Shown here: in pieces, positions 56,129 through 64,000 of the stretch
Layout: each line of letters begins with the position of its first letter
How positions within the stretch are numbered: the first letter of the stretch is position 1
From: Methylophilus sp. Leaf416
Lineage (GTDB): Bacteria; Pseudomonadota; Gammaproteobacteria; Burkholderiales; Methylophilaceae
Reading direction: 5' to 3'
DNA: 64,000 bases
Assembly (NCBI RefSeq): GCF_001424665.1
Contig: NZ_LMQS01000001.1
Location: 373,225 to 437,224, forward strand
Notes under the pieces: generated by a model
Database searches by the model: none
What the model was told of the DNA's origin: nothing
What the model saw: only the letters and a program-made list of their open reading frames with translations
Translations under genes and position numbers: made by a program

Positions 56129-56156
56129 GAATGGCGCCAATAGCTGCCATTCTCCT
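56129..56156. terminator. Weak terminator between convergent paiB-type and PAP2 genes
   Basis: GAATGGC/GCCATTC stem with a 10-base loop, followed by a pyrimidine-rich stretch. Confidence 0.5.
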
Positions 56157-56165
56157 TTCAATGCT

Positions 56166-56699
56166 TTAAAACAAGGGTGAATAAGCCGCTACCAGTAAAT
56201 ACCCTACCCCGGCACCTGCCAGCACATCGCTTGGATAATGCAAACCAAGTACAACCCGTGATATACCTACCAGCACCACAAAAGGATAAACGATAGGAAA
56301 CAGTTGCGGATAATGTTGCACAGCCACCATCCCAAAAGCCACTGCGTGCAAGGTATGTCCGGAAGGGAAACTGAAATAATCCAGCGGTGTACCGCTTAAG
56401 AGTACATCCTGTCGGACTTGAAACGGTCTTGGTCGGCTAGTGCGGTGTTTCAACCACTTATACACCAGGGTACCGCTGAGGCCTACGGTAAGCATTTGCA
56501 GGCATACGTATAAGCCGCTTTGGCCCTGAGTGATTGCAATCACCAGCATCAATAGATACCAGAACATGCCATCGCCCATGCGCGAGATGGCGCGAAACAG
56601 GTTGCGGATCAATCGATATTGGCCGGTATGACTTACTTTGACACACACACGGCTATCAACCGACTGCACCCATCCCAAAGTTTGTTGTAATTTAAGCAT
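56166..56699 (-). CDS. PAP2-family membrane phosphatase
   Basis: A 177-residue lipid phosphatase with the three PAP2 motifs: KHRTSRPRP, FPSGHTLHA and SRVVLGLHYPSDVLAG, and about five membrane helices. Likely substrates are undecaprenyl diphosphate or phosphatidic acid/PG-phosphate; the sequence does not distinguish them. It is convergent with the PaiB-like gene and is preceded by the nuo-DUF2818 end on the same strand. Confidence 0.9.
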   Translation of the reverse strand: MLKLQQTLGWVQSVDSRVCVKVSHTGQYRLIRNLFRAISRMGDGMFWYLLMLVIAITQGQSGLYVCLQMLTVGLSGTLVYKWLKHRTSRPRPFQVRQDVLLSGTPLDYFSFPSGHTLHAVAFGMVAVQHYPQLFPIVYPFVVLVGISRVVLGLHYPSDVLAGAGVGYLLVAAYSPLF

Positions 56700-56835
56700 C
56701 TCAGGTCCTTTCCGCGGTTTGCCCCAACTTTAACGGGGTGCGCCGACTACTTAGGTGAGCTTAGTATGAGCAGGATGCTTGAAACTATAGTGAAGAATTC
56801 GTGAAATTAATGTGACTTGCTTATAGTGCCAGGAA

Positions 56836-57117
56836 CTATTTCCAGAGTACGCGGTAAACAAAACCCGGGAAGGAAAATACGAGGAACAGGCAGACAGTGA
56901 TACTGTAAAATTCCCAGCCTTGTGGCCATACCTGACCCATGACCAGTTGTTCCACAAAGTAGGCAATCACCAGTGTGATCAGGTAAGCAGGCACCAAGGC
57001 AGCGAAGCGTTGCCATAATTGATTGACGCGACCAGCGATACCCAACCACTTGTCTGAAATCCAGCCCAGGTTGGCCATGAAAAGTATTAATACCAGGTAC
57101 AGCAGTTTAGTTAGCAT
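56836..57117 (-). CDS. DUF2818 membrane protein after nuoN
   Basis: A 93-residue protein with about three membrane helices, beginning MLTKLLYLVLILFMANLGWI. DUF2818 genes follow nuoN in many betaproteobacteria, suggesting a role with complex I, but none is proven. It starts 7 bases after the nuoN stop. Confidence 0.85.
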   Translation of the reverse strand: MLTKLLYLVLILFMANLGWISDKWLGIAGRVNQLWQRFAALVPAYLITLVIAYFVEQLVMGQVWPQGWEFYSITVCLFLVFSFPGFVYRVLWK

Positions 57118-57124
57118 AATGTGA

Positions 57125-58570
57125 TTACTGCAGACTCATTAACAGGCTGCGGCCACAGACACTCAGCAGAATTTCCGGGAATAAGCCCAACCCTAATAAT
57201 GCCAGTGAATGTACGCTTAATACAAAACGCATATCGATCGGCGCAGTCAGTGGGGAATGATCAACCGGTGCATCAAAGTACATTTTGCGCACGATATTCA
57301 GGTAGTAGAAAGCGCCAATCACTGCCATTAATACTGCCAAGACCACTTGCCAGGTAAATCCGGCCTGCCATGCAGCTTGCAACACGGTAAATTTGGCATA
57401 GAAACCGATGGTAGGCGGAATGCCCGCCATGCTGAACATGATGATCAGCATCATGAAAGCAAACCAAGGATGGCGTTGATTGAGACCTTTAAGGTCGTCG
57501 ATCTCTTCCGCTTCAAAGCCCTGACGGCTTAACAGTAAAATAATGCCGAAGCCGGCGATTGAGGTTAGGACATAGGTGCTGATATAAAAGAAGCTTGAGG
57601 CAAAGCCATTGGCATTGGCGCTCATCATGCCGAACATGATAAAACCGACATGCGAGATGGTGGAATACGCCAGCATACGCTTGAGGTTGGTCTGGACGAT
57701 GGCACTGAAGTTACCAATAATGATAGACAGGATTGCCATCAGCATCAGCATATCCTGCCAGTCTTGTGCGAGCGGATGCAGACCTTGTACCAGCAACCGC
57801 ACCGTCATCGCAAATGCTGCCAGTTTCGGTACAGAGCCGATCAACAGTGTCATTGGCGTTGGCGAACCCTGATACACATCCGGCACCCACATCTGGAACG
57901 GCACGGCGCCAAATTTGAAAGCAATCCCTGACACCAGGAATACCAAGCCCATAATCAGCACAGGGCTCTTGTTTTGCTGCATGATGCTGTTGGCAATATC
58001 ACTGACATCCAGGCTACCGGTCATACCGTAAATCATACTCATACCATACAGCAACATGCCGGAAGCCAGGGCACCCAGCACAAAGTACTTCATGGCTGCT
58101 TCTGAGGCACGCGGATTATCGCGGTCAAACGCAACCAGCGAATACAGGCATAGAGATAATAATTCAAGGCCAATATAGATAGTCAGCAAGTTATGACCGG
58201 ACACCATAATCATCATACCCAGCAGGCCAAACAGCACCATGGCATAAAACTCGCCACGGTACAAACTGCGGTCCTGCAGGTATTTGCGGCTGTAGACAAA
58301 AATCAGTGAAGTACCCAGGTACATCATCATTTTGATCACGTCCGACAGCGTGTCGTCGATGAACATGTGGGAGAACGCAAAGCCAACTGCAGGCGTATGG
58401 GTTTTAAATGTAAAGAATGCTGCGGCAAACAAGGTGAACTGGCTCAACCCATAAATGATGGAGCGGTTTTGCGGCAGGATAAATAAATCCAGCAGCAAAA
58501 TAAACATGGCCATGCCCAATAACACCAGTTCCGGCAACAGGGCGAGCAAATCGAATTGCATATTATCCAT
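57125..58570 (-). CDS. nuoN: NADH-quinone oxidoreductase subunit N (NuoN)
   Basis: A 481-residue antiporter-like subunit of the complex I membrane arm. ELLSLCLYSLVAFDRDNPRASEAAMKYF region carries the conserved glutamates and FVLGALASGMLLYG follows; the proton-channel lysine is in the FKFGAVPFQMWVPDVYQG helix region. About 14 membrane helices. It follows nuoM by 16 bases. Confidence 0.97.
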   Translation of the reverse strand: MDNMQFDLLALLPELVLLGMAMFILLLDLFILPQNRSIIYGLSQFTLFAAAFFTFKTHTPAVGFAFSHMFIDDTLSDVIKMMMYLGTSLIFVYSRKYLQDRSLYRGEFYAMVLFGLLGMMIMVSGHNLLTIYIGLELLSLCLYSLVAFDRDNPRASEAAMKYFVLGALASGMLLYGMSMIYGMTGSLDVSDIANSIMQQNKSPVLIMGLVFLVSGIAFKFGAVPFQMWVPDVYQGSPTPMTLLIGSVPKLAAFAMTVRLLVQGLHPLAQDWQDMLMLMAILSIIIGNFSAIVQTNLKRMLAYSTISHVGFIMFGMMSANANGFASSFFYISTYVLTSIAGFGIILLLSRQGFEAEEIDDLKGLNQRHPWFAFMMLIIMFSMAGIPPTIGFYAKFTVLQAAWQAGFTWQVVLAVLMAVIGAFYYLNIVRKMYFDAPVDHSPLTAPIDMRFVLSVHSLALLGLGLFPEILLSVCGRSLLMSLQ

Positions 58571-58586
58571 TTTCTAACATCCTGCC

Positions 58587-60098
58587 TTAATAGCCAGTGA
58601 CCGGCAATTTGGAAATCGCCATATGTTTCAGGAATTCACTAGTGGTAGCCTGCATCACTTCAGTAATTGGCTGTGGATACACACCGAACCCAATGACCAG
58701 AATTGCCAGAATACCCAGAATCAGGAATTCGCGTTTATTGAGATCTGTCAGCTCAGCTACGTGGTGGTTTGCAACATCACCAAAAAATACGCGCTTGGTC
58801 ATCCATAAGGTATAAGCAGCACCGAAAATTAAAGTTGTGGCTGCAAAGAAACCAACCCAGAAATTAAATTTGACTGCGGCCAGAATCACCATAAATTCGC
58901 CAACAAAGCCCGACGTGCCTGGCAAGCCACTGTTAGCCATGGCAAACAGCACGGCAAACCCGGCAAACACCGGCATTTTGTTGGCGACGCCACCGTATGC
59001 CGAAATTTCACGGCTGTGTACGCGGTCATACAATACGCCTACGCTCAGGAACATGGCAGAAGAAATAAAGCCGTGCGAGATCATCTGCACCAAAGCACCT
59101 TCCAACGCCAGCTGGCCAAACATAAAGAAGCCTAAAGTGACAAAACCCATGTGTGAAATTGAAGAATAAGCAATCAGTTTCTTCATATCGGTCTGCACCA
59201 GGGCAACCAGGGCGATGTACACCACTGCGATCAGCGATAGCACGATCATGGCGGTACTGAAGTAGTGTGACGCGTCCGGCGCTATCGGCATCGCAAATCG
59301 CAGGAAGCTATAGCCGCCAAGTTTCAATGCAATTGCTGCCAGTACCACAGAACCACCTGTTGGCGCTTCCACATGGGCGTCCGGCAACCAGGTGTGCACT
59401 GGCCACATGGGGATTTTCACAGCGAAGGCCATAAAGAAAGCAATAAAAATATAAATCTGCGCTTTCATGCTTAAAGGCAGCAAGTAGTAATCGGCCAGTT
59501 CAAAACTACCGGTCTGGTGATACAGGTAGATAAATGCCACCAGCATCAACAGGGAACCGAGCAAGGTATACAGGAAAAACTTGACGGTGGCATATACGCG
59601 GTTAGGACCGCCCCACACACCGATCACCAGGAACATCGGGATCAGCATTGCTTCCCAGAACACATAGTAGAGCATTGAATCCAGTGCCGTGAAGACACCT
59701 ATCATAATCCCGCTCATGATCAGGAAGGCGGCCATATACTGGGCAACATGCTTGGTGATCACTTCCCAAGCGGCCAGCACTACAATCACGGTAGTAAAGC
59801 TGGTCAGCAGCACCAGCGGCATGGAGAATCCATCGATACCCAGGTGATAATGGATATTAAACGCAGGGATCCATGGCAGCAACTCTTCAAATTGGAAGAA
59901 GCCATCCTGCACATCAAACAATGTGTAAAGAGGTATGGTCACCAGAAAGCTGACCAGGCTACCTGCCAATGCCAGCCAGCGGGTTAAAGTCGCTTTGTGG
60001 TCACCGCCCAGCAGCAATACCAGCACACCGGATAATATTGGCAGCCAGATGGCGAGACTTAACCATGAAATACTTGTGAGGTCGGCTTGCATCATCAA
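58587..60098 (-). CDS. nuoM: NADH-quinone oxidoreductase subunit M (NuoM)
   Basis: A 503-residue antiporter-like subunit. FNIHYHLGIDGFSMPLVLLT, FWEAMLIPMFLVIG (conserved Glu) and the KIPMWPVHTWLPDAHVEAPT channel segment are characteristic. The ATG overlaps the nuoL stop by 4 bases. Confidence 0.97.
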   Translation of the reverse strand: MMMQADLTSISWLSLAIWLPILSGVLVLLLGGDHKATLTRWLALAGSLVSFLVTIPLYTLFDVQDGFFQFEELLPWIPAFNIHYHLGIDGFSMPLVLLTSFTTVIVVLAAWEVITKHVAQYMAAFLIMSGIMIGVFTALDSMLYYVFWEAMLIPMFLVIGVWGGPNRVYATVKFFLYTLLGSLLMLVAFIYLYHQTGSFELADYYLLPLSMKAQIYIFIAFFMAFAVKIPMWPVHTWLPDAHVEAPTGGSVVLAAIALKLGGYSFLRFAMPIAPDASHYFSTAMIVLSLIAVVYIALVALVQTDMKKLIAYSSISHMGFVTLGFFMFGQLALEGALVQMISHGFISSAMFLSVGVLYDRVHSREISAYGGVANKMPVFAGFAVLFAMANSGLPGTSGFVGEFMVILAAVKFNFWVGFFAATTLIFGAAYTLWMTKRVFFGDVANHHVAELTDLNKREFLILGILAILVIGFGVYPQPITEVMQATTSEFLKHMAISKLPVTGY

Positions 60099-62200
60099 TT
60101 AATTTTTACAAAGAAAGTCATAAGAAGAAACACGCCAATAATCATGGTAAAAGCGTAGTGATAAATAAGGCCTGATTGTACATTGCGTAATCTGGCAGCA
60201 ATCTTACCCATGGTTTTGGCGGTGCCATTCACCATGGCACCATCAATTAAAGTGATATCGCCAAACTTCCACAGCAAACGGCCCAGGCAACGGGAACCGC
60301 CGGCAAAGAATTTCTCGTTAAAACTATCGAAACCATATTTGTTATCCAATATGCGGTAAATCACGTCGAATCGCTGTTTGATCGCCGCCGGAATATCCGG
60401 GCGCTTCATATAGAAGAACCAGGACAAAAACACGCCAGAAGCAGCCAGGATAAATGGCAGGCTGGCAAAGCCATGAATCGCCATACCAGCCGGACTGTGC
60501 ATAAACTCATGGTAATGATGTGCCAGATGCTCCATCGCCGGATGCGCTTCAGGATTCACGAAAATCACATTCTTGAAAAAATCGCCAAACACCATAGGCT
60601 CCAGCGCAAAATAACCAATGACCAGTGATGGAATTGCCAATAATATCAATGGCAAGGTCACTACCCAGCCTGGCTCATGCGGATTGTCATTCGGGCCAAG
60701 GCCGTGATGATGCGCATCGTCATGTGCATGATCGTCATGATGGTCATCTGCATGCGCATCGTGCGTACCATGGGCATCGTTAGTATGCGCGACATGCTTA
60801 TGGTCTGCGTGTCCGGCATCTCCATGCGCTACTTGGCGCCATTTTTCTTCACCGTGAAACACCAGGAAATACAGTCGGAAAGAATAGAATGCTGTCACAA
60901 ATACGCCAACGATCACCGCAAAGTAGGCGAACCCGCTGCCTGGAATATGCGATAACTCTACTGCTTCAATGATGCTGTCTTTTGAATAGAAACCGGAGAA
61001 GAAAGGTGTACCGATCAAGGCCAGCGAACCTATCAGCGAAGTAATCCATGTGATCGGCAGGTATTTTTTCAGGTTACCCATGTTGCGGATATCCTGGTCA
61101 TGGTGCATACCTATAATCACAGAACCGGCACCCAGGAATAACAAGGCTTTGAAGAATGCGTGTGTCATCAGGTGGAAAATTGCCACTGAGTATGCCGAAG
61201 CACCCAGCGCGACCGTCATATAACCGAGTTGTGACAGCGTGGAATATGCCACCACACGTTTGATATCGTTCTGGATAATCCCCAGGAAACCCATAAACAA
61301 GGCAGTAATCGCCCCGATCACCATCACCGTGGATAAGGCTGTTGTTGACAGTTCATATAGCGGCGACATACGTGCCACCATAAAAATACCTGCCGTTACC
61401 ATGGTCGCGGCGTGAATCAATGCAGAAATTGGTGTCGGGCCTTCCATCGAGTCTGGCAACCAGACATGCAACGGCACTTGTGCCGATTTACCCATGGCGC
61501 CCACGAACAATAGCAGACAGGTGACTGTCATCAGAGACCATGAGCTGCTACCCAGGATGTTCACTTGTGCATCTGCCATAGATGGTGCGCGTTCAAACAC
61601 GGTCGCGTAATCCACACTGCCAAAATAATACAGCACCATACCTATGCCCAGCAGGAAGCCAAAGTCCCCTACCCGGTTCACAAGGAAAGCTTTCAGGTTA
61701 GCGTAAATGGCTGTTGGACGTGTAAACCAGAAGCCAATCAGCAGGTAAGACACCAGGCCTACCGCTTCCCAGCCGAAAAACAGCTGCATGAAGTTGTTAC
61801 TCATCACCAGCATCAGCATGGAGAAGGTAAACAGCGAGATATAGCTGAAGAAACGGCTATAGCCCGGATCCTCTTGCATATAGCCTATGGTATATACGTG
61901 CACCATCAACGACACGAAAGTGACGACTACCATCATCATGGCACTCAGGTTATCAATCAGGAAACCGACTTCAAAATGGATATCACCTGAGTTTAGCCAG
62001 GTATATACGGATTCATTCAGGGTAAATCCATCCAGTGTCTGGTTGAGTATGGTGACGGATAGTACAAAAGCTGCACCGACACCGGCGATGGTAATGGCAT
62101 GCGCAGTCCAGCGTGGCAGTTGATTGCGGAATAAACCAACGATGGCTGCCGAAAATAACGGCAGCAAAGGGATCAATATCAGGATTTGTTTTATTGTCAT
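60095..62200 (-). CDS. nuoL: NADH-quinone oxidoreductase subunit L (NuoL)
   Basis: A 701-residue distal antiporter-like subunit of complex I, with the long lateral helix expected at the C-terminus. FFGWEAVGLVSYLLIGFW and SAQVPLHVWLPDSMEGPTPISA hold the conserved Glu and Lys. Between residues about 455 and 505 lies a loop with 15 His in about 42 residues, alternating with Asp and Ala, far beyond the core fold. The family is usually 610-690 residues, so the loop explains the length. Confidence 0.97.
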   Translation of the reverse strand: MTIKQILILIPLLPLFSAAIVGLFRNQLPRWTAHAITIAGVGAAFVLSVTILNQTLDGFTLNESVYTWLNSGDIHFEVGFLIDNLSAMMMVVVTFVSLMVHVYTIGYMQEDPGYSRFFSYISLFTFSMLMLVMSNNFMQLFFGWEAVGLVSYLLIGFWFTRPTAIYANLKAFLVNRVGDFGFLLGIGMVLYYFGSVDYATVFERAPSMADAQVNILGSSSWSLMTVTCLLLFVGAMGKSAQVPLHVWLPDSMEGPTPISALIHAATMVTAGIFMVARMSPLYELSTTALSTVMVIGAITALFMGFLGIIQNDIKRVVAYSTLSQLGYMTVALGASAYSVAIFHLMTHAFFKALLFLGAGSVIIGMHHDQDIRNMGNLKKYLPITWITSLIGSLALIGTPFFSGFYSKDSIIEAVELSHIPGSGFAYFAVIVGVFVTAFYSFRLYFLVFHGEEKWRQVAHGDAGHADHKHVAHTNDAHGTHDAHADDHHDDHAHDDAHHHGLGPNDNPHEPGWVVTLPLILLAIPSLVIGYFALEPMVFGDFFKNVIFVNPEAHPAMEHLAHHYHEFMHSPAGMAIHGFASLPFILAASGVFLSWFFYMKRPDIPAAIKQRFDVIYRILDNKYGFDSFNEKFFAGGSRCLGRLLWKFGDITLIDGAMVNGTAKTMGKIAARLRNVQSGLIYHYAFTMIIGVFLLMTFFVKIN

Positions 62201-62204
62201 GCCA

Positions 62205-62510
62205 CTAGCCTTTTAACTGATCCAGATCATCGACGTTGATAGTGTGAAGATTACGGAATAGCACCACCAGAATTGCCAGTCCAATCGCCGATTCAGCAGC
62301 TGCAACCGTCAGGATAAAAAATACAAACACCTGGCCGGCGATATCGTTGAGGTAATGTGAAAAAGCGATGAAATTGAGGTTTACCGCTAATAGCATCAAC
62401 TCAATCGCCATCAGCAGGATGATGACATTTTTACGATTGAGGAAAATGCCGATCACGCTAATTGCAAACATCAGCGCGCCCAAAATCAGGTAATGAGACA
62501 AGCCGACCAT
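62205..62510 (-). CDS. nuoK: NADH-quinone oxidoreductase subunit K (NuoK)
   Basis: A 101-residue three-helix subunit. The two buried glutamates of the proton path are in [13 protein letters not shown] and [13 protein letters not shown]. It lies between nuoJ and nuoL with gaps of 2-4 bases. Confidence 0.97.
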   Translation of the reverse strand: MVGLSHYLILGALMFAISVIGIFLNRKNVIILLMAIELMLLAVNLNFIAFSHYLNDIAGQVFVFFILTVAAAESAIGLAILVVLFRNLHTINVDDLDQLKG

Positions 62511-62512
62511 GG

Positions 62513-63142
62513 TTATTTTTTCTCCTCGGCAACAGGTGTTGGCGCTGGCGGTTCAACTTCGGCAGGCATGGAAACAATTCTCAGCCTGTCATTACGCTTC
62601 ACTTTCACCTGCTCGGATGGGTTCATGGATTTGTTATCCTTGCGCTCACGCAGGGTCAGCACAATGGCGGCGATCATGGCGACCAGCAACACAACAGCGG
62701 CTAACTCGAAAGGTAACAAATAGTCGGTATACAGCACTTTACCCAATGCCGCGGTATTGCTGTAATTGGCAGGTAACTCTACCGCCTGGCTTGGTTGCAG
62801 GTTTTTGTCAGCCAGCACCAGTGTCATTTCAACCACCATCAGCAAACCAATAAAACCTGCCATTGGCAGATATTCCCAAAAACCTTCACGTAATTTGTCG
62901 AGGTTGATATCCAGCATCATGACCACAAACAGGAACAACACCATCACCGCGCCGACATAGACAAGGATCAGCGCGATAGCGAGAAACTCTGCCTCAAGCA
63001 ATAACCAGATACCGGCTGCGGTAAAAAACGACAATACCAGGAACAATGCCGCATGCACCGGGTTGCGAGTAGTAATCACGCGGATGCCGGAAAACAGCAG
63101 GATAGCTGCCAGCACATAAAAAACAATATCAGTAAATACCAT
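62513..63142 (-). CDS. nuoJ: NADH-quinone oxidoreductase subunit J (NuoJ)
   Basis: A 209-residue five-helix subunit of the complex I membrane arm. [21 protein letters not shown] and the [20 protein letters not shown] helix with its pi-bulge glycine region are diagnostic. A proline/glutamate-rich tail ends the protein ([15 protein letters not shown]). Confidence 0.97.
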   Translation of the reverse strand: MVFTDIVFYVLAAILLFSGIRVITTRNPVHAALFLVLSFFTAAGIWLLLEAEFLAIALILVYVGAVMVLFLFVVMMLDINLDKLREGFWEYLPMAGFIGLLMVVEMTLVLADKNLQPSQAVELPANYSNTAALGKVLYTDYLLPFELAAVVLLVAMIAAIVLTLRERKDNKSMNPSEQVKVKRNDRLRIVSMPAEVEPPAPTPVAEEKK

Positions 63143-63159
63143 AATTTTCCTGTCCGCGC

Positions 63160-63651
63160 TTAGCGATAAGCCTTGTCCTGAGTGCGATCGGCAGCAATTT
63201 GCGCCTCATATTTATCGCCCACTTCCAGCAACATTTCTTTGGTGTAAATCAGGTCGCCGCGCTGCTCACCGTGATAATCAAAAATTCGCGTTTCAACAAT
63301 GCTGTCTACCGGGCAAGACTCTTCACAGAAGCCGCAGAAAATACACTTGGTCAGGTCAATGTCATAACGCGTAGTACGCCGGCTGCCATCTTCACGCTGG
63401 TCAGATTCAATAGTGATTGCCATCGCCGGGCACACTGCTTCGCACAATTTGCAGGCAATGCAGCGCTCTTCACCATTCGGGTAGCGGCGCAATGCATGCA
63501 AACCACGGAAGCGGTTCGATTGCGGTGTGCGCTCTTCCGGGTACTGGATAGTGATTTTCTTGGCAAAGAAATAGCGTCCGGTCAGAGCCATGCCTTTCAG
63601 CATTTCCCATAACATTAAACTGCCTAATGTATTTTTAATCGCGTTCAACAT
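63160..63651 (-). CDS. nuoI: NADH-quinone oxidoreductase subunit I (NuoI)
   Basis: A 163-residue ferredoxin-like subunit holding clusters N6a and N6b, with two CxxCxxCxxxCP motifs ([14 protein letters not shown] and [14 protein letters not shown]). ATG 63651 ([10 protein letters not shown]) is chosen; a longer open frame overlaps nuoH and does not match the family. It passes electrons from the peripheral arm toward the quinone site. Confidence 0.97.
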   Translation of the reverse strand: MLNAIKNTLGSLMLWEMLKGMALTGRYFFAKKITIQYPEERTPQSNRFRGLHALRRYPNGEERCIACKLCEAVCPAMAITIESDQREDGSRRTTRYDIDLTKCIFCGFCEESCPVDSIVETRIFDYHGEQRGDLIYTKEMLLEVGDKYEAQIAADRTQDKAYR

Positions 63652-63686
63652 GGTAAGGTTTCCAAATTCTTTGTCCGTACATCCTA

Positions 63687-64000
63687 TTAATGGAACAGGT
63701 ACGCCCACTGGGTCTGCATCATGGCGGCAACTACGACAATCCACACCAGCGTGATCGGAATAAATACTTTCCAGCCCAGACGCATGATCTGGTCATAGCG
63801 GTAGCGCGGGAAGGTCGCACGGAACCACAAGAATAAAAATAATAAAAATGCGACTTTGGCTAACAGCCACAAAACACTGTCTGGCAAGAATGGTACTGGT
63901 GACAACCAGCCGCCTAGGAACATCAGTGCGGCCAGCATGGACACCAAAATCATGTTGGCATATTCCGCCAGGAAGAAGACCGCGAAAGCCATACCGGAAT
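63687..64000 (-). CDS. nuoH: NADH-quinone oxidoreductase subunit H (NuoH), 5' part missing
   Basis: The last 104 residues of NuoH, cut by the window edge on its 5' side; the frame continues upstream as Ser-Gly before [27 protein letters not shown] and [28 protein letters not shown] are near the quinone chamber and diagnostic. The remaining nuo genes must lie beyond the window. Confidence 0.95.
   Translation of the reverse strand, partial: SGMAFAVFFLAEYANMILVSMLAALMFLGGWLSPVPFLPDSVLWLLAKVAFLLFLFLWFRATFPRYRYDQIMRLGWKVFIPITLVWIVVVAAMMQTQWAYLFH

Noticed and set aside
1-64000. CRISPR array, insertion sequences, prophage or integrated element
   Set aside because: No transposase, integrase, regularly spaced repeats or attachment-like duplication was seen; the tRNA-Arg is not followed by foreign genes.

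Overview
This window is about 64 kb of a Gram-negative betaproteobacterial chromosome, most likely from the methylotrophic family Methylophilaceae. The assignment rests on gene content: an mxaRSACKL-type methanol dehydrogenase maturation operon, a betaproteobacterial complex I tail followed by a DUF2818 gene, a cysI-DUF934-cysH arrangement, a second infA gene and intact lpx/bam envelope genes. Nearly all of the sequence is tightly packed core genome. I see no insertion sequence, prophage, CRISPR array or rRNA.

Layout. 1-2417: HerA-like ATPase (cut by the window edge), a DUF302 protein and CysB, all on minus. 2524-9165: assimilatory sulfate operon on plus (TSUP exporter, cysI, DUF934, cysH, cysD, cysN) and a 7Fe ferredoxin. 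9228-23739: the classic envelope/translation block on minus, in transcription order rpsB-tsf-pyrH-frr-uppS-cdsA-dxr-rseP-bamA-ompH-lpxD-fabZ-lpxA-lpxB-rnhB. 23911-23983: tRNA-Arg(CCU). 24133-25845: dihydroxyacetone kinase subunits dhaL-dhaK. 25873-34610: glnE, acs, a 20-residue membrane microprotein, prfC, an ASCH protein, a YchJ-type protein, and prfB with its programmed frameshift. 34779-40427: phosphate uptake (PhoU-like DUF47 protein, pit, pstSCAB) with Pho-box-like repeats. 41151-44645: a GT4 glycosyltransferase divergent from a secreted zinc phospholipase C-family protein and a membrane metallophosphoesterase, again with Pho-like repeats. 44681-49944: mxaRSACKL on minus without mxaFJGI. 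50129-56699: a small accessory region (TetR, SDR, DUF2798, second IF-1, cold-shock protein, MocR regulator, PaiB-like protein, PAP2 phosphatase, several tiny ORFs). 56836-64000: the end of the nuo operon on minus (nuoH partial, I, J, K, L, M, N) plus DUF2818.

How the parts fit. Sulfate is activated by CysDN, reduced by an iron-sulfur APS reductase-type CysH (so no CysC is needed) and then by CysI without a CysJ flavoprotein nearby. Phosphate genes carry Pho-like boxes. The neighbouring glycosyltransferase, phospholipase C and metallophosphoesterase set looks like a possible phosphate-starvation membrane-lipid remodelling module, which I consider the most interesting hypothesis here. Other points worth a second look are an orphan methanol dehydrogenase maturation operon, a terminator hairpin abutting the prfC start codon, a consensus promoter framed by two palindromic operators, TGTACA repeats before a MocR/PaiB pair, mutually exclusive hairpins in the rpsB leader, and unannotated microproteins of 20 and 47 residues.
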